A DNA stretch of 64,000 nucleotides from an uncultured Clostridia bacterium (GTDB taxonomy: Bacteria > Bacillota > Clostridia > Christensenellales > UBA1242), in contig CAOJSF010000001.1 of the NCBI GenBank assembly GCA_948442695.1, positions 137,342-201,341 of the forward strand, written 5' to 3'. Positions within the stretch are counted from its first letter, which is position 1; every line of letters begins with the position of its first letter. Under the pieces are notes generated by a model, which saw nothing but the letters and a program-made list of their open reading frames with translations, was not told the DNA's origin and did not search any database. A program made the position numbers and the translations under genes. Of this stretch, positions 1 to 8,967 are shown one piece after another.

Positions 1-147
1 AAACCAGAACGCATAATTTTGATTTATCGCAAAATCAAAGTTTGATTATTTTTGATTATTTTGATTTTTTTGTGCTAAAATGAGAGAAATCAAAATGTGT
101 CGCAAAATCAAACGCAAAAAATCAAAAAAAAGACTTTGTTGTCAGTT
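1..147. repeat. AATCAAA-rich dispersed repeat, copy A
   Basis: An AT-rich block made of repeated CGCAAAATCAAA and TTTGATT motifs. It carries TTGATT (52-57) and TAAAAT (76-81), a promoter-like pair pointing right, and ends with AGACTTTGTTGTCAGTTGAC (131-150). The same pieces occur at 1619-1851 and, inverted, at 28587-28655. Positions 124-136 can pair with 167-180 to make a terminator-like hairpin ending in T7. The short open frames across this block have no ribosome site and no recognisable content, so I do not call them genes. Positions 181-439 hold more TTTGATT motifs and nothing else that I recognise. Confidence 0.6.
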
Positions 148-439
148 GACACAACTATATTGTATAAAAAGTCTTTTTTTGAAAAGGCTCTGGTGCACTG
201 TATGCAGTGGTATTTACGAGAATTTAGCATTGAATACAGGGTTGATAGAAAAGATAAACCTAAATTTAAAACAGGAATGAGAAAGTAGTATCTTTTCTAA
301 ATTGAAAAAAATTGATTTTTTGATAAAATAATCAAAATTTATAACAAATCAAAAATCAAAGTTTGATTTCGCAACAGACATTTTGAATTTTAAGAAAAAA
401 TTTAAAATAAATCAAAACATAATAAGAAAGGGAGATGGC

Positions 440-1211
440 ATGAAAAACTTTGATAACACACCATCATTTTATAATAACGAGGAAGTATTTACAAAATTCT
501 TAAAATCCACAAGTTATTATAATGCTTTACAAGATTGTTTATTAAGCATTGTAAAAGCAACAAATCCGAATAGCATTGTTGAACTTGCAAGTGCAACAGG
601 TTCTTCAACTTTTTTTGGCAGAAAAATTTAAAGATAAAAATTTTGTGGGTTATGATTTTAGAGAAAGTATAGTAAAAGAAGCCGAAAAACTGAATAAGTT
701 TGAGAATGTTAAATTTAGATGTATGGACATGGTGGATTTTGCAAAAACACGAACCACCGCAGATTTCATTTTTATGTTGCATTCTTTTCATCATGTCGTT
801 GATCCATTAGAAAACAACGTTGAGTTTTTAAAGGATTTATATACAAACATTAATAAAGGAACTTATGTTTGCATAATGGAAGCATATATTCCTGAGAATA
901 TTAGTTTACAAGATAAAGATAAAATTATTGATCTGTGGAAATTACGCTCCAAAGAAGGATATGCTTCAACATTTTGGAGTGCTATTAAAGATAAGAAATT
1001 AACAAAAGAAAATATATTATTGGCTCAAACCATAGCAGAATTTAGTAAAAAGAATGAATTTGAGGCTGGTGTGCTTGTTTCAAAACGAGATAACGAATAC
1101 CTTATACATAAAAGTTGGTTGAAAGAGCAAACAGAGAAAATAGGATATCATGTTATACTTTGTAGTGATGTAAATGCGATAGGTGAAGGTGTTGTGCTTT
1201 TACAAAAATAG
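440..1211 (+). pseudogene. SAM-dependent methyltransferase, frameshifted
   Basis: A class I SAM-dependent methyltransferase read in two frames. The N-terminal part starts at ATG 440 behind GGGAGATGGC and reaches the SAM-binding strand (VELASATGSST, a variant of the usual VLDxGxGxG). The rest (FVGYDFRES, then FIFMLHSFHHVVDP) lies one frame away. The switch falls in a run of seven T at 610-616; six T would restore one frame reading STFLAEKF. Substrate is unknown. The gene is followed within 11 bases by a VOC protein, so the two were probably co-transcribed. The break may be real decay, slippage or a sequencing error; the many similar breaks nearby favour decay. Confidence 0.75.
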
Positions 1212-1221
1212 GGGGTTGAAT

Positions 1222-1614
1222 ATGTTTAGTTTTAATCATGTAACAATAAGTGTAAAAAACTTAAAAGAAAGTATAAAATTTTATAACTTTTTTGGATTTG
1301 AAGTCAAGAAAGAATTTCATAATGCAGATGTCGACATTGTTTTATTGCGAAACGGGGATGCGGTTTTAGAACTTTTTCATTATGAAGATAATTATGAATT
1401 ACCTGAGCATTCAAAAAACTTGGGTGTTGATTTAAAAACCATAGGAAATAAGCATTTTGGACTTGGTGTTGAAAATATAGAACAAGCAAAGCAAAAGATT
1501 GAGAAAAACGGAATATATACAGAACAAATAGATATAATTCAGGGAAGATTAGGAAAACCATATTTCTTTGTTAAAGACCCTGATGGTATTTTGTTGGAAA
1601 TTATTGAAGAATAA
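1222..1614 (+). CDS. VOC (glyoxalase/bleomycin-resistance fold) protein
   Basis: A 130-residue single VOC domain. It opens with FNHVTISVKNLKESIKFY, the typical first beta strand and helix with a metal-ligand His, and ends with FFVKDPDGILLEIIEE, where the last Glu is the usual second-half ligand. Family members include glyoxalases, dioxygenases and antibiotic-binding proteins, so the substrate cannot be read from the sequence. I start it at ATG 1222, not the upstream in-frame codon, because a GGGGG ribosome site lies at 1211-1215. It sits 10 bases after the methyltransferase, which suggests one transcript. Confidence 0.8.
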   Translation: MFSFNHVTISVKNLKESIKFYNFFGFEVKKEFHNADVDIVLLRNGDAVLELFHYEDNYELPEHSKNLGVDLKTIGNKHFGLGVENIEQAKQKIEKNGIYTEQIDIIQGRLGKPYFFVKDPDGILLEIIEE

Positions 1615-1618
1615 TTTT

Positions 1619-1890
1619 GTTTTCGCAAAATCAAAATTCTGTCGCAAAATCAAAATTTGATTAATAGTGTCTAAATTTTGATTGTCTTGATTTTTTGTGC
1701 TAAAATGAAAGAAATCAAATAGTGTCGCATTATTAAATCTAAGAAACATTTAATGATACAAATTGCGTACACTCATGCAAAAACTTATACAAGTGCAACT
1801 TTGAATCGTTTAGTTGTTTATTAAAAAAGAGACTTTGTTGTTTGTTGACATATTATAAAAATACACCATATGCTGTGGTGTATTTATATT
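1619..1890. repeat. AATCAAA-rich dispersed repeat, copy B
   Basis: A second copy of the block at 1-147, in the same orientation. It has TTGATT (1678-1683), 17 bases, then TAAAAT (1701-1706), and AGACTTTGTTG near 1831 followed by TTGACA. Copies A and B therefore flank the methyltransferase-VOC pair as direct repeats. A hairpin (AATACACCA/TGGTGTATT) lies near 1859-1886. Positions 1891-2138 hold nothing I recognise. Confidence 0.55.
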
Positions 1891-2138
1891 TCTATGCACT
1901 AAATTATGATGTATTAAGTTGTTTTAGCACAATTTAAGAAAAAGTGTTGATTATGCTGTTTGAAAGGTGTTCTATCGCACTATATTTGGCATCGATAAAA
2001 AGATTGTTTTTAAAAACTTAAATTTATTTGTCTCCGATTAATCCTGTAAATATTTTTAGGATACTTCTAAGTGATTAAGAATATTAAATATAAATTTATA
2101 AAGCCTTGAGTACTTTAAATTATTAACTTTTGACTATA

Positions 2139-2997
2139 TTATTTTAACGCACCAAATATAGCAAGTGTATTCGGTCCGCAAGAGCATCCCATAGTGTAGT
2201 CAATGTGGTCAATTTTAATGTTTTTGTTTGTTGAATGTTCTTTTATAAAATTTGCCATGTTTTTTGCTTCTTGTTCTTGATTTGTGTGAGCGATATAAAT
2301 AGTTTCAGCAGATGTCAAGTCGGCATTTAGTAATGTGAAGTTTTCAATAGTTTTAATAGCCTTTTTTTGTCGATACATTTAGCATATGTTTTGAGTTTTC
2401 CTTCTTCATTTGTAGTTATTATAGGAACGAGTTTCAACAAAGAGCCAACTCCTGCAGTCAAAGCAGTTATTCTTCCAGAACGCATCATGAAATGCAGGTC
2501 GCTGGAGATAAAGATTGAAAATATTCGTAGTCCATTTTTATCTATGCTTTTGAAAATTTCTTCTGCAGATTTTCCAGTTTTTGCAAATTCAATAGATTTT
2601 TCCAGCATAAGGGCAATTCCAAAACTTCCAGTTAAACTGTCTGCTATCCAAATATGTTTTCCCATTGTTTTATTAGGTTCATCTGCGGCAGTTAAATATG
2701 AGAATATGTTGAACTTAAACCGCTTGATATACCTATGTAAATTACATCAAAGCCTTGCTTAACATATTTCTCAAAGATATCAATAAATGTTTGAATATTT
2801 ACACAATTTGTCGAGCAACTCTTTATATTTTCTAGATTTTTATAAAAAATTTCAGGATTTTTGGTTGGATGCTCAAATGCATTAAAGTTTTTTACATCAA
2901 TGGTAATTCCAGTTTGGACATAATCAATATCAAGTTCTTTTAATTTTTCTTGTGATAAACTGCAACAACTATCAGTTATAAATTTAATTTTGTTCAT
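2139..2997 (-). pseudogene. DegV family fatty-acid-binding protein, two frameshifts
   Basis: A DegV-like protein in three pieces. The N-terminal piece (KIKFITDSCCSLSQE) starts at 2997 behind AGGAGG. The middle (FMMRSGRITALTAGVGSLLKLVPII) matches the SGR-containing core of DegV. The C-terminal piece ends with HIDYTMGCSCGPNTLAIFG, where a GxxxGP end is typical. One lost base near 2695 separates pieces one and two. A run of seven A (minus strand, near 2365) that should be eight separates two and three. DegV proteins bind fatty acids for exogenous fatty-acid use. An intact DegV lies at 40439-41281, so this copy may be dispensable. Confidence 0.8.
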
Positions 2998-3181
2998 ATT
3001 TTTCCTCCTAAAACATTTTTTTGTTAAATGTTACAGGATTAGTTTATTTTATTAGCAAAATTTCAACAAGCGAAAAATTAAAAGAAAATCTAGTTTTAAA
3101 AACTGAATTTCGCTATTAAAGAGAATTGTTGCAATCATTTCGGTATTTTTAATTGAAATTGAAAGAGGAATGTGATAAAAT

Positions 3182-3858
3182 ATGGCTATGGATGAAAAAG
3201 AGATTATTGCAAGGAATCTGGCAACATATCGTAAGAAAGCAGGGTTAAGCCAAATAGAATTTGCAAAGAAACTTAATTATAGTAATAAAAACATCAGCAA
3301 ATGGGAAACTGGAGAAACCACTCCTAATGTTTTTGTTTTGCGTAAAATTGCAAAATTGTTTGGAATTTCTGTTGATGATTTAATAAATGAATCAACTGCT
3401 GATAAGCAAGAAGAGGTGGTTGCAAAAGTAAATCTGGATGAGTGTAAAAACGAATTTTTAGGTTGGCTATGCTTTTACTAGCAAATGCCATAATTTTTGC
3501 TGTTGCAACTGTTGTAATTTATATTCTCGGACTTGCTAATGTGACCAAATTTAACAAATGGTTGATTTATTTTTATACTTTACTATTTTGTGTCTTGAGT
3601 GTCGTGATTTATATAAGGGTGATTTATAAATATGTCAGCGTGATTTTAGTATCCGCATTTGGTTGGATTTTGTGTGGTATGGTTTATGTTTCTCTGCCAC
3701 ATATACACAACATTGCTTTGATTTTTGTTGTTGCGGCATATCAGTTGATTGTGACATTTATTTCAATTTTGGTAAATTTGCATCTGGCAAAAAGGACTGA
3801 CAAATTTCGTGCGATAAAAAAACGATTTATAAAGTCTAAAGAAAATGAAAAAGTTTAA
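3182..3858 (+). pseudogene. XRE-type HTH regulator with C-terminal membrane domain, frameshifted
   Basis: Residues 1-66 are a Cro/CI-type helix-turn-helix (LATYRKKAGLSQIEFAKKL, then ISKWETGETTPNVFVLRKIA). The frame ends at 3481 after FLGWLCFY. The overlapping frame from 3463 to 3858 encodes about four hydrophobic segments and a basic tail (KKRFIKSKENEKV). Adding one T near 3469 would join them as FLGWLLLLLANA, so I read this as one HTH-membrane regulator interrupted by a 1-base deletion. HTH proteins with a C-terminal membrane domain are common in Firmicutes. The alternative is two separate real genes overlapping by 19 bases; the second has no ribosome site. Confidence 0.7.
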
Positions 3859-3995
3859 TTTTTCTCAACCGTTTTAATTATTTTAAAGACATAATATGAA
3901 TTGAGAAAGTTGATGTGACTTTTAGTTGAATAAGCGAATTGATGTCTTTTCTTTAGATAAGTCAAAAGATTAAAATTAATTAGGAGCAAAGAAAG

Positions 3996-4154
3996 ATGAA
4001 CAGAGTTGAATTTGTAAGTCAAGTATTTCAGAAGTTGGAAGAGAAGCATTATATAGTTTATGATAGTCAAAGAAATGTTTTTTTAGATCCTATGCCAAAC
4101 GGGTGGCCACTTGAAGATTATGTCATCTCTAAGTGTATTGAAATAATAGGCTGA
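3996..4154 (+). CDS. small hypothetical protein (52 aa)
   Basis: A 52-residue frame starting at ATG 3996 behind AGGAGC (3982-3987), a good ribosome site at normal spacing. The sequence begins MNRVEFVSQVFQKLEEKHYI and contains the turn-like stretch DPMPNGWPLEDYV. It is soluble and mixed in charge, with no signal or membrane segment. I recognise no family. It lies in the accessory strip between the broken HTH gene and a GNAT gene. It is supported by the ribosome site and by protein-like composition only. Confidence 0.5.
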   Translation: MNRVEFVSQVFQKLEEKHYIVYDSQRNVFLDPMPNGWPLEDYVISKCIEIIG

Positions 4155-4197
4155 TATTTGATATTTTTTAGTTAATTTAAAATTGAGGTATTAAAAA

Positions 4198-4671
4198 TTG
4201 TTTAAAATAGAAAAAAATTATAAATTAAATGAACTTGAGAAGATTTTTGATGAGAACAATCAAGGTTTTGTTTATGACAAAGCAAGTATAACCAGTGATG
4301 AATTTATAAAATATGTCTGTGTTGAAAATGGAGAGCCGATAGGCTATTTAGTGCTTTATCCAAAGTGTGATTTCGCTGTCAAAGATGATTATGACATATC
4401 AGTTTCAATACCTACAAATTCTATTTATATTTGGCACATTATTACAAAAAAAGGATATGAAGGTCGGGGAGTTGCAAAGAGTTTGATTAATTTTTTAAAA
4501 GAAGAATATAAAAGATTTAATATTTATGCTATTTTGGATGTCAATAATTTTAAGTCTAACAAATTGCATGAAAGGTTGGGGTTTTTGCCAGTAGATAAGT
4601 TTGAAAAAGCATACAAGGAAGATTTGGAAGTTTATACTTTGGTTCGATTTTATGCCCAGGATAAGGGGTGA
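4198..4671 (+). CDS. GNAT family N-acetyltransferase
   Basis: A 157-residue GNAT protein. The acetyl-CoA-binding motif A is clear (IWHIITKKGYEGRGVAKSLI, with the R/QxxGxG/A core YEGRGVA). Motif B follows at DVNNFKSNKLHERLGF. The start is TTG 4198; a GAGGT ribosome site lies at 4185-4189 and there is no better in-frame ATG. Substrate is unknown; GNATs acetylate small molecules, peptides or proteins. It stands between a short unknown gene and a broken methyltransferase. Confidence 0.8.
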   Translation: MFKIEKNYKLNELEKIFDENNQGFVYDKASITSDEFIKYVCVENGEPIGYLVLYPKCDFAVKDDYDISVSIPTNSIYIWHIITKKGYEGRGVAKSLINFLKEEYKRFNIYAILDVNNFKSNKLHERLGFLPVDKFEKAYKEDLEVYTLVRFYAQDKG

Positions 4672-4765
4672 AATAAATGTGTTATCAAATGGGATTCGAT
4701 AAAAGATAATAATGTTTATTGAGACAAAAAATCTAGAAGAAAATATTAAAATATTAGGAGTGAAT

Positions 4766-5359
4766 ATGAATAATACACATGAAATTTTTGATTCAAAATT
4801 TACCGATTATATTATGAGAACAATAAATGTCGACAACTCTGATTTTTATAATTTGTTTTTAAAATAAATTCCTGATGGTGGAACTATTTTAGATATAGGT
4901 TGTGGGAGCGGACGAGATTCTTATCGTTTTAAAAAGTTGGGTTATAAAGTTGAAGCAATAGACGGAGGGAAAGAATTTTGTCATTTCGCTTAAAATTTGC
5001 TTGAGCAACCAGTAAAATGTATGATGTTTCAAGATATAGATTATGTTGAAAAGTTTGATGGCGTTTGGGCTCTAGCATCAATTCATCATTTATATAGGGC
5101 AGAACTTGAAGATGTATTGATGAAAATATACACTGCGCTAAAGCCTGATGGGGTTTTGTTTTTTAATGCTCGTTTTGGTGAAAATAAATATGATAACAAA
5201 TATGGAAAGCATTTTAATGAATTTACACAAAAATCTTTCAGAAAATTTATAAAATCAAATGTTTTATTAAATCAATTTGAAATTAAAGAGGAATTTATTT
5301 CCGCTGATAAGCGAGAGGGACGAGAGGAACAGTGGTATTGCGCAATTTTGAAGAAATAA
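4766..5359 (+). pseudogene. SAM-dependent methyltransferase with two in-frame TAA codons
   Basis: One continuous frame from ATG 4766 (AGGAG at 4755-4759) to 5359, interrupted by TAA at 4865-4867 and 4991-4993. Around the stops the protein is well conserved: TILDIGCGSGRDS is SAM motif I, VEAIDGG is motif II, and FDGVWALASIHHL and LKPDGVLFFNARFG are motifs IV and V. It resembles the small cytoplasmic methyltransferases that resemble TehB. Without the stops it would be 197 residues. Since TAA ends most genes in this window, the codons are nonsense mutations rather than recoding. Confidence 0.8.
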
Positions 5360-5513
5360 AGGATTTTTTATATTAAAATATAAAAATAATAAATACATTA
5401 AAAATAATAATTTGCATATTATGTTGAAAATTTTATTAATTCAATATAGTTTTATAACGATGAATAAAATTAAGAATTGATATTTGAGATATTTTAAATC
5501 AAAAAGGAGGAAT

Positions 5514-6032
5514 ATGAAAAAATTTGATTATAAAAGAATTTTAATTGTTGGTTGCCCTGGCGCAGGGAAAAGCAGTTTGTCGCTGGAAGTTGCTAAAAAA
5601 TTGAATTTCCCGGTAGTTCATTTGGATAAATTGTATTGGTTGCCAGACTGGGTGAAGCGGGACAGGGAAGAGTTTTACGGTCTTATGGAAGTTGAACTTC
5701 TAAAAACAGAGTGGATTATTGAAGGGAATTTCAAAAGTAGTTTTAGTCATAGATTGAAATATGCTGATTTTTGCATATTTTTGGATTATAAGGTTTCTGT
5801 TTGTGAAGATGGGGTGAGAAAAAGAGTGGAAAAATATGCTGGAATGAGTCGCCCAGACATGGCGGAGGGGTGCATAGAAAAAGAGGATCCTGAGTTTATC
5901 GAATTTGTTAAAAATTTCAGAAAAACAATAAGGCCTAAAATGATTAGAGCACTTAAAAACAGCAAATGTGCAAAAATTATTTTTAAAAACAGAAAACAAG
6001 CAGAAAAATGGCTGAGTAAAATTTGCAATTAA
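5514..6032 (+). CDS. P-loop adenylate-kinase-like protein
   Basis: A 172-residue P-loop protein of the type often annotated as a topology modulation or AAA-family kinase. Walker A is GCPGAGKSS near residues 14-22. VVHLDKLYWLPDW follows, then WIIEGNF and a lid-like basic region before a C-terminal FKNRKQAEKWL. These match small NMP-kinase relatives whose substrate is unknown. I start it at ATG 5514, which has a perfect AAGGAGG (5505-5511). It stands alone, 90 bases before a Nudix gene on the same strand. Confidence 0.75.
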   Translation: MKKFDYKRILIVGCPGAGKSSLSLEVAKKLNFPVVHLDKLYWLPDWVKRDREEFYGLMEVELLKTEWIIEGNFKSSFSHRLKYADFCIFLDYKVSVCEDGVRKRVEKYAGMSRPDMAEGCIEKEDPEFIEFVKNFRKTIRPKMIRALKNSKCAKIIFKNRKQAEKWLSKICN

Positions 6033-6122
6033 ATTATATAGAGATAAATGTGGAAAGATATTTAGTGATTGTAAAAAATATTGCAAAAAAGAGAAATTTA
6101 TTAAATGTTAAAGGAGAAAGAA

Positions 6123-6695
6123 ATGATTATTGATGAAAGTAATGTTGCAAATTCAGTTATGATTAAAAATCAGGTTGTTTTTGGTGATAGTGAATTAAAC
6201 TTGATTTGGCAGGAGAAAGCAGTGCCAAATGGGATGAAAGTTAGACAAATATTTGCGGTGGCATTTTCTGAAGATGGTAGAATTTTATTAAAGATTGATG
6301 AATATAAAAATAAAAAGTCCTATTCGCTTGCAGGTGGGACTCCAGAAAATTTTGATGAAAACCTTGAAGCGACATTAAGACGAGAGTATATAGAAGAGGT
6401 GAATACAACTTTGAAAGATAATGTTTATTATCTGGGCTTTCAGCAGGTGGAAGGTGATAAAGATTTGCCTGCATATGCTCAGGTAAGAACTGTTGCTTTA
6501 ATAGATAAGATAGGGGTGGCTAGCCCTGACCCAGACAACGGAAAAATTTATGAAAGAGTGCTTGTAAGTCCAAACAAGGCAGGAAAGTATTTAAACTGGG
6601 GAAGTATAGGCGAAAGAATAATTGAAAAGGCAACCGAAATTGCAAAAATAAAATTTGGAATAGATAGTTTTTCTGAAATTGAAGAATATGTTTAA
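6123..6695 (+). CDS. Nudix hydrolase
   Basis: A 190-residue Nudix protein with an intact Nudix box: GGTPENFDENLEATLRREYI followed directly by EEVN, which fits GX5EX7REUXEEXGU except for the final small residue. Family members cleave nucleoside diphosphates linked to another group, such as ADP-ribose, NADH or capped nucleotides. I start it at ATG 6123 with AAAGGAG (6110-6116) rather than at the upstream codon. The gene is intact, unlike several of its neighbours. Substrate is not predictable. Confidence 0.8.
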   Translation: MIIDESNVANSVMIKNQVVFGDSELNLIWQEKAVPNGMKVRQIFAVAFSEDGRILLKIDEYKNKKSYSLAGGTPENFDENLEATLRREYIEEVNTTLKDNVYYLGFQQVEGDKDLPAYAQVRTVALIDKIGVASPDPDNGKIYERVLVSPNKAGKYLNWGSIGERIIEKATEIAKIKFGIDSFSEIEEYV

Positions 6696-6835
6696 GAAAA
6701 TTTATATTTTTGAACTTTGTAAACAAAATATCAAATAAGAATGTATTATAAAATCAAATTAATAAAAACTTAGTTTATGTATTGTGAAATTAAGAATATA
6801 ATCTTACTCAGCAAGAACAGGACAAAGTTTTTTTT

Positions 6836-7095
6836 AGACATGAGATGAATAACAGGAGCAAAGCAGGTGATAGGCATGAACTTTCTCTTTAGACACGCAA
6901 GATAAATATAAATGAAATAATTTTTTTTAGTTACGCAAGAGATTATTTTTAGACGCAAGAGAAATAACAGGAGCAAGGAGGGTGTTTGCTTTGGGAACAA
7001 GAGGAATAATGTGAATGAAACGAATGTGTTTTCTTTGGGACGCAAGAGTTTTCTTTAGGGACGAGAGAATAACGGGAGCAAAGCGGGTGTTATCT
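6836..7095. repeat. degenerate tandem copies of a GGAGCAAAGCGGGTGTT repeat
   Basis: This gene-free interval holds several decayed copies of a unit close to CTTTAGGGACGCAAGAG followed by AATAACGGGAGCAAAGCGGG. The clearest are near 6850-6875, 6950-6990 and 7050-7095. Related units occur inverted at 28470-28545 and forward at 63171-63236. The open frame on the opposite strand is only the translation of these repeats. I take them as remnants of a dispersed repetitive extragenic element. Confidence 0.5.
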
Positions 7096-7142
7096 TGTTT
7101 TAAAGAAAAATATCAAAATATGTCTAATTTTAAATTAAATTA

Positions 7143-7172
7143 TGGACAAATTCAGGTTGCGTATGTTATAAT
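7143..7172 (+). promoter_or_regulatory. promoter of the ABC exporter, leaderless start
   Basis: TGGACA (7143-7148), 18 bases, then TATAAT (7167-7172). The start codon begins at 7179, where transcription should start, and there is no ribosome site upstream. The mRNA should be leaderless. Confidence 0.6.
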
Positions 7173-7178
7173 AAATCC

Positions 7179-8879
7179 ATGAAAGTTTTGACCAAATACT
7201 TTAGCAAGCACAAATGGAAGATTGCTTTATATCTTTTTATGTATATCGTGTTTTATGGACTTACTATTTATTCAAGTTTGGTTTTGGCAGATTATTTGAC
7301 AAGTGTGACTGACAACCTATCAAATCATGCATGGGGACAACTTGTTTATCTTATAGTAATTCTTGCACTTATTTACACCTCTCATTATATTCTTTATATG
7401 ATAGGTGTAATAATTGCACATAATATGATGCTTGATCTTAAAAAAGATTTGATGAAGGCACTGCTTAATATCAATTCGCTCACACTGACAAATGCGTCGA
7501 CTGGAAGGCTGGTGTCAAGGGTTGCGTCCGATCCCGATTTGCTTGTCGAAAAACTTGAAACATTTGTTTCAACCATAGCAAATGCCATTTCTTATTTTGC
7601 CACTCTTTGCATACTTATTGTCATAAATGTATGGGTTGGGCTTATCTCTGTGGCATTCTTGCTTGCTATTGCAATCTTTGAACTCATTCGTGCGAAGTCG
7701 AATAAAAAATATCGCAAATTAGAAAAGGAAGCAAATGACGAGGCAATTTCTTTTACGAATGAAATTGTCCGAAGTGAAAAGGATATTAAAGGGCAACATC
7801 TTGAAAGAGGCCTCAATGAAATCGCTGTTGGCAAGTTTAAGAAAAAGTGCAATATTTACAAGCATCGACATTTCAAGTCAATTACTCTTTGGTATATAAG
7901 GTGTCTAGCAACAGTGGCATACATAGGTGTTTTACTTTATGTTGGTATGGTTTTATTAAAAAGCGAAGCAATAGTGCTTGCAAATTTTATATTCATATTT
8001 ACAAATCGAGAGGCACTTCAAAATGTTGTATGGCAGTATAGCAATATCATTTTAGATTATGGCGAAATTAAAATTTTATCTGACAGAATGTTTGAAATTA
8101 CAAATGGAGAAATGTATCCAGCAGAAAGGTTTGGAGATAAAGAAATTGAAAATTTTAAAGGCAATATAAGATTTGAAAATGTAAATTTTGAGTATAAATA
8201 TGGCAAGCGAGTTTTAAATGATATAAACTTTGAGATAAGTGAAAATCAATTTGTTGCCTTTGTTGGCAAAAGTGGTTGTGGAAAATCAACTTTGCTGGGG
8301 CTTATTTCCAAAATTTATGAGGTAGGTGATGGCAAGATATTGATAGATGAAGAAAATATCAATGAATTGTCAAAGAGTTGCTTGCGAGACAATATAAATT
8401 TTTTAAATCAGTTTCCTTATATATTCAATCTTACAATCAGAGAAAATATGAAACTTATAAATCCTGATGCTAGTGACGAGCAAATTATCAGGGCATTGCA
8501 AGAGGTTGATTTGTGGGAATATATCGAAAACATGGATAAGGGGCTTGACACTATTGTTGGGGAGAATGGAGTAAATTTTTCTGGTGGCCAAAAGCAAAGG
8601 TTGACTATAGCACGCTCATTTTTGAAAGATAGCAAGATTATGTTGTTTGATGAAAGCACAAGTTCTCTTGACAACATAGCGCAAGAAAAAATAATCAGTC
8701 ATATTGAAGAAAACAGGGGCAACAAGACAATTATTATGGTTGCTCATAGGCTTACGACAATTCGAAATGTGGACAAGATTTTCTTTATTGAAAATGGCAC
8801 CATTGTTGATTCTGGGACATTTGAGCAGTTGGTTGATAGAAATGAAAATTTTAAAAAAATTTTTAAATCTGAAATATAA
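7179..8879 (+). CDS. ABC transporter, fused permease and ATPase (exporter half-transporter)
   Basis: A 566-residue half-transporter. Residues 1-300 form a type IV exporter membrane domain of about six helices. The ATPase follows: Walker A GKSGCGKST, signature FSGGQKQRL, Walker B IMLFDESTSSLD, and switch His in VAHRLTT. It should work as a homodimer in the membrane, exporting lipid, peptide or drug; the substrate cannot be inferred. It has no partner half-transporter beside it. The start at ATG 7179 coincides with the expected transcription start. Confidence 0.9.
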   Translation: MKVLTKYFSKHKWKIALYLFMYIVFYGLTIYSSLVLADYLTSVTDNLSNHAWGQLVYLIVILALIYTSHYILYMIGVIIAHNMMLDLKKDLMKALLNINSLTLTNASTGRLVSRVASDPDLLVEKLETFVSTIANAISYFATLCILIVINVWVGLISVAFLLAIAIFELIRAKSNKKYRKLEKEANDEAISFTNEIVRSEKDIKGQHLERGLNEIAVGKFKKKCNIYKHRHFKSITLWYIRCLATVAYIGVLLYVGMVLLKSEAIVLANFIFIFTNREALQNVVWQYSNIILDYGEIKILSDRMFEITNGEMYPAERFGDKEIENFKGNIRFENVNFEYKYGKRVLNDINFEISENQFVAFVGKSGCGKSTLLGLISKIYEVGDGKILIDEENINELSKSCLRDNINFLNQFPYIFNLTIRENMKLINPDASDEQIIRALQEVDLWEYIENMDKGLDTIVGENGVNFSGGQKQRLTIARSFLKDSKIMLFDESTSSLDNIAQEKIISHIEENRGNKTIIMVAHRLTTIRNVDKIFFIENGTIVDSGTFEQLVDRNENFKKIFKSEI

Positions 8880-8967
8880 ATACAAATTTGCTGAAAATTT
8901 GAATTGTAACAACAGAATTTTAAAATAAACAATCAATAAAAACATCAAATAAAAAAAGGAGAAAAAT

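Noticed and set aside
80..288. Two overlapping short open frames at the left edge
   Set aside because: Lys-rich translation of the AATCAAA repeats, without ribosome sites.
3182..3858. Two separate genes, a stand-alone HTH and a membrane protein
   Set aside because: The second frame has no ribosome site, and one added base gives a smooth fused HTH-membrane protein; kept as a single broken gene, with the alternative noted.
4766..5359. Stop-codon reassignment (TAA read as an amino acid)
   Set aside because: TAA ends many intact genes here, for example rpsA-type short genes such as tmRNA tag, acpS, rnr-neighbour genes and trmD; nonsense mutation is simpler.
6770..7045. 91-residue minus-strand frame
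   Set aside because: It lies wholly within degenerate repeats and has no ribosome site.
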